57,135 nucleotides of DNA, from positions 1-57,135 of the forward strand of contig JADGJG010000059.1 in the NCBI GenBank assembly GCA_027596195.1, in the 5' to 3' direction. Below, in pieces: positions 20,580 to 30,591 of the stretch. The stretch comes from Podochytrium sp. JEL0797 (Eukaryota; Chytridiomycota; Chytridiomycetes; Chytridiales; Chytriomycetaceae). Under the pieces are notes generated by a model. That model was given only the letters and a program-made list of their open reading frames with translations, ran no database searches and was not told the DNA's origin. The first letter of the stretch is position 1. Each line of letters begins with the position of its first letter. The position numbers were made by a program, and so were the translations under genes.

Positions 20580-22169
20580 TCACCCCAACCCATTCATCTT
20601 GACAATCAAATCCTCCACATCCCCTTCCACAAACTTCAACGCCTTCTTGAACGCGCTCTTCCTTCCCCCAACCTGCAACTCCTCCACCATCTCAACAACC
20701 CTACCCCTCCTCAACTCCCCCACCACCACCCTTCTCGTCTCCTCCTCCAACACCCGCCGCTGCACCACCACATCCCGCTCGACCCCTCTCCACGTCTCAT
20801 CCAACACATTGGTTGCACTCAACGCGTCCACGTCGCGGAGGATTTCAGACAGCGGTTTCACCATGGACGTGTCGTTTGAAAAGAGGAGACTGTTGTCGTG
20901 CGGTTGGAGGCGGGAGAGGGTGGAGGTTGTGGTGAGGCTTTGGAGGGAGGTTGTGGAGAGGTTGATGAGGAGGGCGGATTCGGATGGAAGGTGGGCTGCG
21001 CGGGTCGGGGGTGGGGGGTGGAGGGTTTTGTGCATGAGGAAGTGGGCTTCGTTTCGTTGGTGAGGGTGGAGAGGATGGGATTGGGGTTGAGATGTGATGG
21101 GGAGAGCAGGGGGGTTGGACGGTTCTCTGTCATTGATGGGTTGTTGAGTTTGTCGTGCGAACGCGTTGGATTCGTTCGTTGATGTTTGCTGAGGGAGAGA
21201 AGGTATTTCTGAAATCAGTGGTTGTGAAGGTATCTGCTGGGGCTGCGCGCTGCTAGTCTCGACACGAACTCGCGCTGATCGGGAAACGGAAGAATTGCGA
21301 GAATCAGAACGCGAATTCAACCGAGAATCCGAAATCTCGTCCGTCTGAATGTTGGAGTCAAACGTGAGTGGAACCTTCTTTGTTGAGATCGGTTCAGCCG
21401 GTTGGATGCGCACGGTTTCTGGTTGTCGGTGATTCTGGTTCACCAACCCGAGGGACACATTTGGGATTAACGGACCAGCGCGTTTCGGTGCGTCTAACTC
21501 TTCATGGGTCCTTATCGGGATGGTATAATTGCTCCTCCATTCGTCGGGTAATGAATATTTATGGTGAAGCGAAACCGCGTTTGACGTTCGACTCCCCCGA
21601 GAATCGGCCGAGACTTTCGACACCGAAGATGCACGGCTCGATTCCGACGATGCAGAAGAAACAGAAACAGAGAAGCTGAGCCGTGAATCAGACCTTTTCG
21701 CGCGCGACGAGATCTCCACTGGAATCGGATCCACAGAAACGTCCATCGAATGTCGCTTCGATTCGCTCAGGAGAAACTCAACCAGTTCACTCTTTTGCTC
21801 ATGGAGATTGGTGGAAGCGGTTTCTCTAGTCTGCGACTGTTGGAGATCTCTTCGCATCAATTCGAGTTGTCTGGTGAGCGAGTCTCTCTCCCCCACAGCG
21901 TCTTCAAGCGCCTTGGCCAGTAAATCTTTTGCATCCTCGATGGTTGCGCAGTGCTTGAGGAGGGAAAAGAGTTGGGTGCGCAGAAGAGGGGAGGAGAGAG
22001 CGGACGGTTGCGATGAAGGTGTTTGATGAGCAGGTTGTTTGCGCGTGATTCTCCGCTTGCGATCCCGTTGGTCTTCTCTTGCTGCCTCGAAGGGTTTGAG
22101 TTTGGTGTCTGGGCGGAGGAAAGAAGTGCATGGGCGGACAGGGACCCAGCTGACAGCAACGTCAGACAT
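20580..22169 (-). CDS. Unknown protein with coiled coil, Ser-rich
   Basis: Not recognised. Single exon, 529 aa from the ATG at 22169, which begins MSDVAVSWVPVRPC; an in-frame ATG at 22208 would add 13 residues. Residues ~75-140 form a probable coiled coil (LLKHCATIEDAKDLLAKALE onward). The middle is strikingly rich in Ser and Arg (SRSSDSR-like runs). The C terminus has a second charged helical region (RDVDALSATNVLDETW onward to KALKFVEGDVEDLIVKM). No membrane segment or signal peptide. The layout suggests a cytoskeletal or scaffold role, but this is a guess. Base composition matches its neighbours. Confidence 0.65.
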   Translation of the reverse strand: MSDVAVSWVPVRPCTSFLRPDTKLKPFEAAREDQRDRKRRITRKQPAHQTPSSQPSALSSPLLRTQLFSLLKHCATIEDAKDLLAKALEDAVGERDSLTRQLELMRRDLQQSQTRETASTNLHEQKSELVEFLLSESKRHSMDVSVDPIPVEISSRAKRSDSRLSFSVSVSSASSESSRASSVSKVSADSRGSRTSNAVSLHHKYSLPDEWRSNYTIPIRTHEELDAPKRAGPLIPNVSLGLVNQNHRQPETVRIQPAEPISTKKVPLTFDSNIQTDEISDSRLNSRSDSRNSSVSRSARVRVETSSAQPQQIPSQPLISEIPSLPQQTSTNESNAFARQTQQPINDREPSNPPALPITSQPQSHPLHPHQRNEAHFLMHKTLHPPPPTRAAHLPSESALLINLSTTSLQSLTTTSTLSRLQPHDNSLLFSNDTSMVKPLSEILRDVDALSATNVLDETWRGVERDVVVQRRVLEEETRRVVVGELRRGRVVEMVEELQVGGRKSAFKKALKFVEGDVEDLIVKMNGLG

Positions 22170-22204
22170 TTCGTTTTCAAAATTACTCGACTCTCGCCAT
22201 GCTT

Positions 22205-22416
22205 TCATCGACTCCTCCCCCACACACGGGCGAGAAGCCGTTCAAGTGCTCCGAGTGGGAGTATGCAAGTGGGGACCTCAAGTGCCCTCAGAAAACACAT
22301 GGGGAAAGGTGGGCGAGAAGCCTCATGGCTGCAAGTATTGCAAATATCGAAGCGCACAATTGAGTAATTTGAAGAGACATGAGAGAATGTGCAAAATGAG
22401 ATACGCAGAAAAATAA
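22205..22416 (+). pseudogene. Decayed C2H2 finger fragment
   Basis: Begins [14 protein letters not shown] (second Cys replaced by Trp), loses frame, then resumes as VGEKPHGCKYCKYRS ... LKRHERM before a stop at 22414-22416. It overlaps the 5' edge of the unknown minus-strand gene, so the two lie head to head. Confidence 0.65.
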
Positions 22417-22671
22417 AAGAAATACATATGTTGGTGAGATTTTGAAAATTCGCTCTCGCGTTCGCTTGGAAAAAGAGCGGGATAACAATTAATAAACGTG
22501 CGAAATATTGCAAAAGTGCCACTCTCAATCAGGTTCTTTGATGATCACACGATTCAAACGGCGGTTGGCAACGCGTCGTTGCATTTGATTATTTCATCCA
22601 AATTTGGTTTTTTTCTTTCCCGAGATCGAGTTCAACCCAAATCAGTAAGCTGATCTCCAGGAATCATCAAA

Positions 22672-24004
22672 ATGAGGTCAGGAATGGTTTTCCCTTTCTC
22701 TCTCAATCATCTAAAAATTGGAGCGGATATCAATCTCCGTGCCAATTGGCGAATTGACAGATTTTTTTTGTCCCAGTCACCAACGGTCAACCCAACCCCC
22801 TCTGGCAGCGCCAACATGAACCGAACAGCTGCCGAACTGGCCATTGCCATGGACAGTCAAATCGGATACATCATCCGCCTTCCTGTCTTTGTTATCGGCG
22901 TCTTGTTGAATGGGCTTGTGATCCTCGTGATGTTGCGCAAGCGGTCCACTCTGCTCCATAACAGGTCTTATCTCCCCCAACCTTCGATTCTTTGCCACGT
23001 CTGAGCTGACTGAAGTCAAACAGAATCGATCACGTCTATTTCTTCCTGATCTCGGTCGCTTTCGTTTGGAGCACATGCAACGTGCTCATCTTTCTGCCCA
23101 TCAGCGACTCGAGTCATCCCGCGAGAGGACAAGTAATTGCCGCTTTGCAATCGATACCCATCTGTCTAATGGTCGGGGTAAGTGGTCCTGGCGACGGGGG
23201 TGAAACGGCTCGTTTCAGCGAAAATTTAATCTCCCACCATCGTGACATTGTCATGCGATCACATAATCAGGGAAACGTGCTGCTCGCGTTGGAAAGATGG
23301 AGAATTATCCAAAGCATTCCGCAGGAGAAGAGTAGGAGGATTTGGTATTCGTATGTCGCGTTCCTTTCGTGCATGCTTGTCATTTTGGTTGTTTGCTTCG
23401 CGACTTCGGTAAGAGTCCACTTGTGCCCGCTTACGTGCATTATTCAATTGTTCTAACAACTCCGAATTTATCAAACGCGCAGCCATCCTCCAACGAAATC
23501 TACCCTGACTTTACCATCCAAAAAATCTGCTGGATTTCCGCCGTCTCCCTCGGCTTCTGTGTAGGCTTTAGCATCATCATCCCCCTCTACACCACCACCT
23601 ACTACTTTGTCAAGGAAAAACTCGCCTCCTCCTTCACAAACCACCACGTCGACACGCTCCGCCTGCACCTCCAACACCACGCCCTCAAAAACAGTATCCT
23701 CATGACGGCCGGTATCCTCGTTTGTTATGTGCCGCAAAGTATTTGCACGTATTTCGAGCTGTTTGGATCGTTGAGTGGGGATACGGTGGCGGGGTTGGTG
23801 ATTATCACGCTCGCGTTTGAGTTTGTGGTGTTGGATGTGTTGGTGACACCGGTGTTGGTCTTGTACTTTTCGGAGCCGGTGCGGAATGCGGTTTGGTATT
23901 GGAGGAGGAAGGAGGAGGAGGAGGAGGGGAAGATGGAGCATCCGTACGTGGCGGATGAGGAGAATCCGACAAGGAGTGTCAACGTTGAGATGCATTATTA
24001 CTAG
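22672..24004 (+). CDS. Rhodopsin-like seven-transmembrane receptor
   Basis: Model: join 22672-22964, 23024-23177, 23271-23408, 23483-24004; 368 aa, or 320 aa from the ATG at 22816. Seven hydrophobic helices are visible: VFVIGVLLNGLVILVML, VYFFLISVAFVWS, a third ending in LERW, VAFLSCMLVILVVC, ISAVSLGFCVGFSIIIPLY, MTAGILVCYVPQ, and LAFEFVVLDVLVTPVLVLYF. LERW after helix 3 stands for the E/DRY motif, CYVP in helix 6 for CWxP, and D-x3-TP-x4-Y in helix 7 for NPxxY. These are class A hallmarks. The cytoplasmic tail is acidic and ends HYY. Probably a plasma-membrane G-protein-coupled sensor; the ligand cannot be told from sequence. Second intron is 93 bp. Confidence 0.82.
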
Positions 24005-24097
24005 AGATGAGATCATAATTAATAGACGTGTCTTGCAATCTGCCAAACTCTCGCGCAATGGCGATGTCAAACGAAATTCTCAAACAAAATCCAAAAA

Positions 24098-24518
24098 ATG
24101 CCGATGATCGCCAACCGACTGCGAGACCGCATGGTGCGATCCCTACCTCCTCCTCCTTCACCACCTCACCCTTTCCATCCAGGCCCGCTTCCTCATCGCC
24201 GAAAATGAGCCACAGCGGGAAGCCTTGCGCCTCGTGTTCCGCGACCGCAACCTCCCCCTCATGGTCCGACTCAAGGCACAGCTCGAGCTGCAAAAGTTCC
24301 CGCGGTACATGAGGCCCGTGGCTGTGCACAACAAGTGTACGGAGAGTGGAAAGACGAGGGTGCGTTTTTGTTTTTGGGTGTGGAAGCATTTTGACAGGAA
24401 ACCCCCATCTTTTGAATGCCATTAGGGAATGATCACCGAATTCAAACTCAGCAAGATTCTGTTCAGAGAGAAGGCCCTCGCGGGGGAGTTGCCTGGTGTT
24501 CGCAAGAGTACTTGGTGA
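24098..24518 (+). CDS. MRP2: Mitochondrial small-subunit ribosomal protein uS14m
   Basis: Model: join 24098-24133, 24183-24359, 24426-24518; 101 aa, the expected size for the family. Exon 1 gives MPMIANRLRDRM and the splice joins ARFLIAENEPQ. The core RDRNLPLMVRLKAQLEL and the C-terminal LPGVRKSTW with KCTESGKTRG and LSKILFRE match the S14 fold that binds 16S-type rRNA in the mitoribosome head. The 49 bp first intron ends CATCCAG; without removing it the frame does not align. Gene symbol given by family similarity to the yeast protein. Confidence 0.85.
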
Positions 24519-25979
24519 ATGGCTCGAAAAAATGCGAAAAAACCGAAAACGCCGCAATCCGAAATCAATAAACCACTCGAATATCATGCATACGTATTAT
24601 TTCGGGGTGCTCTGCCTGGATCTATTTCCGTCGTCGGTTTTCGAAATCTTGCAAGTTTGGCCTTTTGGAGTCTTTTGGAATCAGACCTCTGTCCCATTCC
24701 GTTCCACCGCAACCATCGCACCCAGGATCTTGGGAATCCAGAAAACTCGTCCGGCCTTACTTGGGCATCTTTTAATAGCTTCACACGATTTAGAAGGGAA
24801 GTTGCTGCGGGCATGAGGAGTCTGATGAGCCGATTGCTTGTTCTCGCGTCCTCTTTGTATCGTGCTTCGGTTGCGTTGTGAGGTTTCACAGACATACGAG
24901 GCGCTTGATCGCGGACATTAAATTTCTTCAGGGCGCCAAACAATCTTTGGATTTATGGCCAATAACCGAAGTCCAGGTCTTCTTTGCCTGAATGATATCG
25001 AGCGGAGGGCCATACTACCCTTCCCCATCCTTCGAGAAATTTGTGCATTTCCTTGGGGATGGGTTCAGAAGCCAGTGGGAGTTCTGGGATGAGATGACTA
25101 TTAGGCGCCCAAAACTTGGGTCGCATGGCCCCAACAGGCAGCTCCCCTTTTCCACCACTCCCTGCACCCCTCCCAAAAATGAGCTCAACATTCCCGCCAT
25201 TCTCGAAACCACGACCAACCCCACGCCCACCACGCATGCCTACCCCCAGCGACCAAAACAGGGATTGGAAGGTTACGGCAGATCTTTCTTTTGATATTGA
25301 CAATATCTAGGTGTTGACTGGAGAAAGACTGAATATTGTAATCCTCATTTCAAGGGGAGGGGGGGGCACAAATATTTGTTTCCAATTCGTCCGAAATATG
25401 ATCCGCCTCAGCCTCCACCATTTCCACATCAACATCGTCATCCAGAGCAGTTGCAGCGCCAACACCAACAGTCAGCGGCTCCGTCTACACGGCTTGTTGC
25501 TTGCCGTGATTCACGCCATCGGCCACAACAGTGGAGGGGAACGAGTACAAAATATGTGGAAAATTGGAGAACTGAAAACGCGGGAACCTCAAAAAAGCAG
25601 CTCTGTGTAACAACAACAGCATGGAGGGAGGTGACCAAAAAATAATCTGAATCAGATGTCGCCATAATAACTATTTGCCTGTTTGGTGGACCTTTGTCGT
25701 TAACTTCATCACAGTTCCGTTCCATCGCAACCCCACACGAATAAAACCACTTTTACATTTCGAAATCGGAAGCCTGTGGAAGGGGGAAAGTCCGAAAAGT
25801 AGAAAAGGACAGCACAGGTATTCACTTCGCAACCCGACCCAGACGAGCACACCCGTTATTTTATTTTGAACACGGTAGGCGTTTAGGCTTTAATTCCCAG
25901 GATCGTGAGCGGCACGTGTAAAACCCGTTTTCAATATTAATTGCAACCAACCATCAATCATACACCGCCACAAGTTCTC

Positions 25980-26120
25980 TGTTCGGATTCTGAGCGGAAT
26001 TATGGTCGGAATTCGAACGTAACCAAGAGATACTATTCCGAGAAAAAGAGCACTGGTCGAATTCCGCGCGGAAATTCCGATCGGATTCCGCTGCTGTCTC
26101 CGAAGGGAATTCGAACAGAA
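25980..26120. repeat. AATTC-rich degenerate repeat block 1
   Basis: Repeated GGAATTCGAAC-like and GGATTCCG-like words in both orientations, spaced 10-35 bp. Similar words recur at 26930-27085 but not elsewhere in the window. Confidence 0.45.
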
Positions 26121-26796
26121 GCTCGGATCAAAAACAAGAGAAATAAACAGTCATCACCAATGGTCCAAAATATGATTCAGATTCTAATAGAAACTGGCGG
26201 AAAATAGGTTTTTATTTGGAATCGCTGTCGCTTGCGTGGACTTCTTCCTCATTATCTTTAACGGGCAGCGTAGTGATGTTCTCTTGCGATACGATTCGGG
26301 CGACGTCGCTGACAGTGAGTCAACATTATAAGTTGTGAAACACCCGAGTGGACCTCACCCATTACGCGCTCCTTCATCCTCTGTTCCTGCATTGCGTCGA
26401 AGCTCCAGATCGGCACGCTTAGAAGACCCGTATTGCAGCGGGTGTTTGGGAAACGGGCGTCACGAATCCACGAGCTTGGCACTCCATTCAAGTGGATCGA
26501 GGGAAACAATACTTAACTCACAGCCCATCTCTTTGTTGGTTCTCAAGATCTTGTTGCAAAGAGGCGTGATGGTGGCTCTTTGTTTTTGAAGTATTTTTTT
26601 TAATTCATTCGCGCTTTTTGTTCATGACGAAGTTTGATTAGTTATGACTCGCTATAATATCCTTCACTGAATACCCAGTGTTGGGACGGATGTCATCAAT
26701 GGCGAGGCACAATATTTTCCACTCTTTCCAAAGGGGACGAGTTTTCTGGCGGTGCCAATAATTATTAATTATAGTTTTAGAAATATTTTTGACATT

Positions 26797-26871
26797 ATCT
26801 AGCCGAGTGGTTGATCACCCGGGGCTGTGAATTCACATGTCACCGGTTCGAGCCCCGGTTCGTTTTGTTGT
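26797..26871 (+). other. tRNA-like element with A-box and B-box
   Basis: TAGCCGAGTGG resembles a pol III A-box and GGTTCGAGCCC a B-box, about 35 bp apart, as in a tRNA gene. The acceptor stem does not pair and the anticodon stem is poor, so this is not a normal tRNA. CCGGGGCT and AGCCCCGG form a perfect 8 bp inverted repeat across it, and GTGAATTCAC inside is a perfect palindrome. It may be a tRNA relic or the head of a SINE-like element. Confidence 0.35.
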
Positions 26872-26929
26872 GATTGAGGGGGCGATGAATGGAATTTTTG
26901 ATTCTACCGTATTTACGCTCGCGTTTTCT

Positions 26930-27085
26930 GTTCACAATTCGACCGCGAGGAAATCGACCGTAATTCGGCTCAATTTTTCTTGATCACAATTCGACCAAGT
27001 GGAATTCGATCGGAATAAGATCCACTATTGCGAACGAATTCCGTTATAATCGTAATAGTTCGGAATTCGGACAGAGAAACCCTTT
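26930..27085. repeat. AATTC-rich degenerate repeat block 2
   Basis: Contains CAATTCGACC twice, GGAATTCGATCGG, GAATTCCG and GGAATTCGGAC. Resembles block 1 in word content and lies just upstream of the intact DJ-1 gene. Confidence 0.45.
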
Positions 27086-27204
27086 GGGGGTGATAGCACA
27101 AGTCACGCATTTTTGCGTCACCGATGAATGAAAGAAAAAGAGAGGCACAAAAAGAAAATCAAAAGTTGTGAATTCATTAAAAACATTCTACAAATCCCCC
27201 CCAA

Positions 27205-27783
27205 ATGGTCTCTGCTCTTGTCGTCCTCACCACTGGAAGCGAAGACCTCGAAACCGTCACCTGTGTCGACATTCTTCGCCGCGGCCAAATCAAAGTCACT
27301 CTCGCGTCCCTCGGAGATTCTACTACCGTCGTCTGTCAAGAAGGCATCACCATTGTCGCCGACAAGCTCCTGAAAGAAACCTCCGTCTCTGACTTTGACG
27401 CCATTGTTCTTCCCGGGGGATACGCAGCCGCCATAGCGTTTTCATCCGACGCTCGTCTCCAATCCATGTTGCGCGAGTTTGAGAGTCAAGGCAAGTTGGT
27501 TGCTGCTGTCTGCGCTTCTCCCATGGCATTGGCTCCCGCTCAAGTCGCCAAGGGAAAGACGATCACTTCTTACCCTGGCTGCATCGCCGAGGATATTCAA
27601 ACCACGTGGTTCAAGTCATACTCTGAAGATCGCGTTGTGGTGGATGGAAATGTGATCACGAGCCGTGGACCAGCGACTGCGGCACATTTCGCGCTTTCGG
27701 TCGTCAAGAAGTTAAAGGGGGCTGAGGTCGCGCAGGGTGTCGCGGAGCCGATGTTGTTTGAAAAATCAACTGTTATTGTTTGA
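27205..27783 (+). CDS. DJ-1/PfpI-family protein (PARK7-like)
   Basis: Single exon, 192 aa, the usual length for DJ-1. The fold landmarks are all present: VVLTTGSEDLET with Glu16, VLPGG (residues 69-72), and the nucleophile elbow AVCASP with Cys103. DJ-1 proteins act as glyoxalases or protective deglycases in oxidative stress, mainly cytosolic or mitochondrial. The C-terminal IV is short with no targeting signal. The truncated copy at 12.0 kb derives from this gene or a near relative. No TATA box was seen upstream. Confidence 0.92.
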   Translation: MVSALVVLTTGSEDLETVTCVDILRRGQIKVTLASLGDSTTVVCQEGITIVADKLLKETSVSDFDAIVLPGGYAAAIAFSSDARLQSMLREFESQGKLVAAVCASPMALAPAQVAKGKTITSYPGCIAEDIQTTWFKSYSEDRVVVDGNVITSRGPATAAHFALSVVKKLKGAEVAQGVAEPMLFEKSTVIV

Positions 27784-27980
27784 TTATTATGAAATAACTT
27801 ATCGTTACAGGAAATATAGTATTTGTTTTTGTGAATTTGGTGAGAGAGAGATTCGCGGCCTCGCCTTCCTCTCATCAATCCCGAATATCCCCAGCAACAG
27901 CACGTTTACATGATTATTTGTGTTCTTTGTTTTATTTCTTTTTTCTTCAAACAAAATGAGGAAGAATGAATCATTAATTT

Positions 27981-30425
27981 TTATCGTTTGTAGCTCTGAT
28001 TGTTGGACCGATTCGAATTCCCCGCCGCCTTAAACTCCCCACCTCGCTTCGACTTGAAATCTGAGCCCTTTCCCTTCCACTTATCACCCTGCCCCACCTT
28101 CCCCCCCTTCCCACCCCCCTGCCCCGGTACACCGCCCCACCGATTCGCTACCGGCGCCTCCTTCCCCCTCACCTCCGCCTCCTCCTTGGGCGTCAGCACC
28201 TTGACCCCATCCGCCACAGCAATCCCCAACCGCGTCAACAACCCGCTACCGACTTTGGGAACCTGCGGTAACCCACAGAGTCCGAGCGCGAATTCGTCGG
28301 CGGCTTTGACGAGGGTGGAGGCGGGGAGGGGCATGTGTGTGCCTAAACCGCGGTCTGGAATTCGCCGTTTAATTAATCAGAAAGAATACGAACAAAGGGG
28401 GGGTTGAATAACGCGTAAAATAGAACTCACAATATCCCAAAAACGCGGCATAACAAGCACTCCCGACCGCCCAATCTCCCTTCCGATACGCTTCTTTCAA
28501 CACAGCCAGTTTTCCCGCATCACGCGCAATGAGCTGCGGATCATGCACCGTGTCGCGTTTGATGGGAAGCCCGCCGGATCCTTGTAACGCTTTCACGAGG
28601 AACGGCGTTTCGTAGCTCGAATGCACGAGGATCGATGTGCCTGGTTTGCCGGCGCGGCCTGTTCTTCCGATTCGGTGAATGTCTGGAGGTCGAAACAAAC
28701 GTTAGAATACGAACAACAGACGCGTTGGTGGCGGAGAGGAAACTCACACTGCTCCAAATTCCTCGGAACCCCCATCTGCACGACCAAAGTCACATCCGGG
28801 TAATCCACCCCCCTCGCACTCACATCACTCGTAAACAACACTCCATTCCGACACGCGCGGAACCGATCACTCACTCTCCTCCTCGCGCGTTGATCCATCT
28901 GCGAATGCAGTTCCATCACTTCCATCCCTGGGATCTCGTTGAACACGTGTGAAAGGTGTTGCGTGAGGTGCGTCGTGGGGAAGAAGACGATGATTTTGGG
29001 GAAGGGAGTGGAGGTCGTGTGGGATTCGAGGAGGTGGAGGAGAAGTTGGGGTTGGAGCGAGAAAGGGCTGTGGATGTGGGTTTGTTTGGTGGTGAGGTGG
29101 GTGGGGACTTGGGTTGTGGGGACCGTGTCGAGGGAGACGGTTTTGTCGTGGCGGAGGGTTCCGGAGGCGAGGCGTTTGATTTGGGGGGAGAAGGTGGCGG
29201 AAAACATGAAGGTTTGGCGCGTGGAAGGGGGTGGGAGGAGAGATTGGATGTGTTCCATGGAGGCTTGGAAACCGTGTTCGAGGAGGAGATCGGCTTCGTC
29301 GTAAATGAGCTGGAGAAAAGATTGACGTGAGTTTCTCGGGGATGTTGCACATAGCTTTCCAAATGGCCCACATACCACTTTCAACCCGCTCAATCGTTTC
29401 TTCAATTTGGGCACGTTTTGCAACATGTCCAGCAAACGTCCGGGCGTTGCCACAATCAAGTCAACTTTGACGCCATCGTAGACAATTTTTTTGACTTGTT
29501 TGGCACGGTCTTCACCTCCTACAAGCATCACGGAACGCAATTGGTGGGCCGCAAGAATCAGATTCGCTTCGGTTTGGATTTGAGACGCGAGTTCACGCGA
29601 TGGGGCGACAATGAGAATCGGTATGGCTTCAGAAGGTTAGAGTTTCAGTATTTCGAATGTTAATTACTGTTGGAGAACTCACACCCCGTTCTGAATCCAT
29701 CTTCTGGACTTTTCAAAACACTCTCGATAGCAGCCACAACAAATGCTAGCGTTTTGCCTAGAATAACCCAGTCAGAAGAAGAGGTAAAATGCATTCCAAA
29801 ACATACCGGTCCCCGTCTTCGAACGAACAAGCAAATCCGTCGCCTGCAGTTTCCGCGCATATTCCTCCACAACCACCTTGCGCTCGTCCTCCGATTTCTC
29901 AGACAACACATGATCATAATCCGCATCCACCCACTTTTGGGTCCTCTTGTCCAACGACGCGAGATACTCTCTGATCTTCATGATTGGTGGGGGTGCCAGT
30001 TTTTCGATCCGTCCATTCCGCCTCGGCTGCATTTGTTCCAGGTCCGCATCGGAGGGTGGTAAGCCAACCGCAACCTTCATGTTCAAGGACTCCATATCGA
30101 ATGCGGATGGTTTCTCATCAGCACTAGGCGAGATTGGCTTGTTGCCAAAGAGAACCGTGAGAACCGAGTCCTGAACGAGGGTCATGTTTTCGTATTTGAG
30201 CGTTGAAGTGATGGCAGATCGAGTGGATTCAGAGACGAGCGAATACGTGGACCACGGGTGGCCGACTTGTTGTTGTAGGTGTGGATGGGTGGGGACCGAA
30301 GGAACATTCGCTGGTTTGATTCGCGGAGGTTCCGGTGGAGGTAGAGGGGTTGAAGAGGTGGTTGAGAATCGGACGAATCGAGTCGATCGAGTGGTGGCCA
30401 GGAAGGGCCGAAACGACGGAATCAT
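27981..30425 (-). CDS. Mitochondrial DEAD-box RNA helicase, MSS116-like
   Basis: Model: complement of 27981-28354, 28431-28682, 28748-29309, 29376-29626, 29683-29757, 29807-30425; 710 aa, six exons. The N terminus is Arg/Ser-rich without acids (MIPSFRPFLATTRSTRF), typical of a mitochondrial presequence. Motifs in order: TGTGKT (residues ~204-209, across a splice), PSREL, TPGRL, YDEAD (~318-322), SAT (~352), SARG, and YIHRIGRTGR (~503-512, across a splice). The C-terminal tail is Lys/Gly/Arg-rich, as in MSS116, where it helps RNA binding. Likely role: ATP-driven RNA remodelling in mitochondrial splicing or expression. Three introns use a GTGAGT donor in the same phase. Most exon joins are confirmed by the motif alignment. 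Confidence 0.88.
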
Positions 30426-30591
30426 CGATCACCAAAACAGGTTGGTTTGAACGAAAAAAAGAAAGAGCTGATGGATAATCGATCAACATCTTCACATTCT
30501 CTCAATACAGCTTCTCATTTTATATAGATTCTACCCGCTGGTTATAGGAGAGATCAAGGCAGATCAGATAACAAAAAAAGCTCGAAAACCG

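Larger units (their letters stand above)
24519..27204. other. Long region without a convincing gene
   Basis: Open frames here are short and lack family signal. The least unlikely are a Pro-rich frame near 25116-25310 (ending DLSFDIDNI) and a Pro/Gln/His-rich frame near 25376-25645; they could be exons of one unrecognised gene or chance. A short stretch around CCGTTCCAYCGCAACC occurs twice, near 24700 and 25714. AATTC-rich blocks and a tRNA-like element are listed separately. Confidence 0.4.

Noticed and set aside
24584..24943. 119-residue minus-strand frame
   Set aside because: No family signal, no clear start context, and it lies in a repeat-bearing intergenic region.
26797..26871. Functional tRNA-His gene
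   Set aside because: A GTG triplet sits near the anticodon position, but acceptor and anticodon stems do not pair, so only a tRNA-like label is justified.
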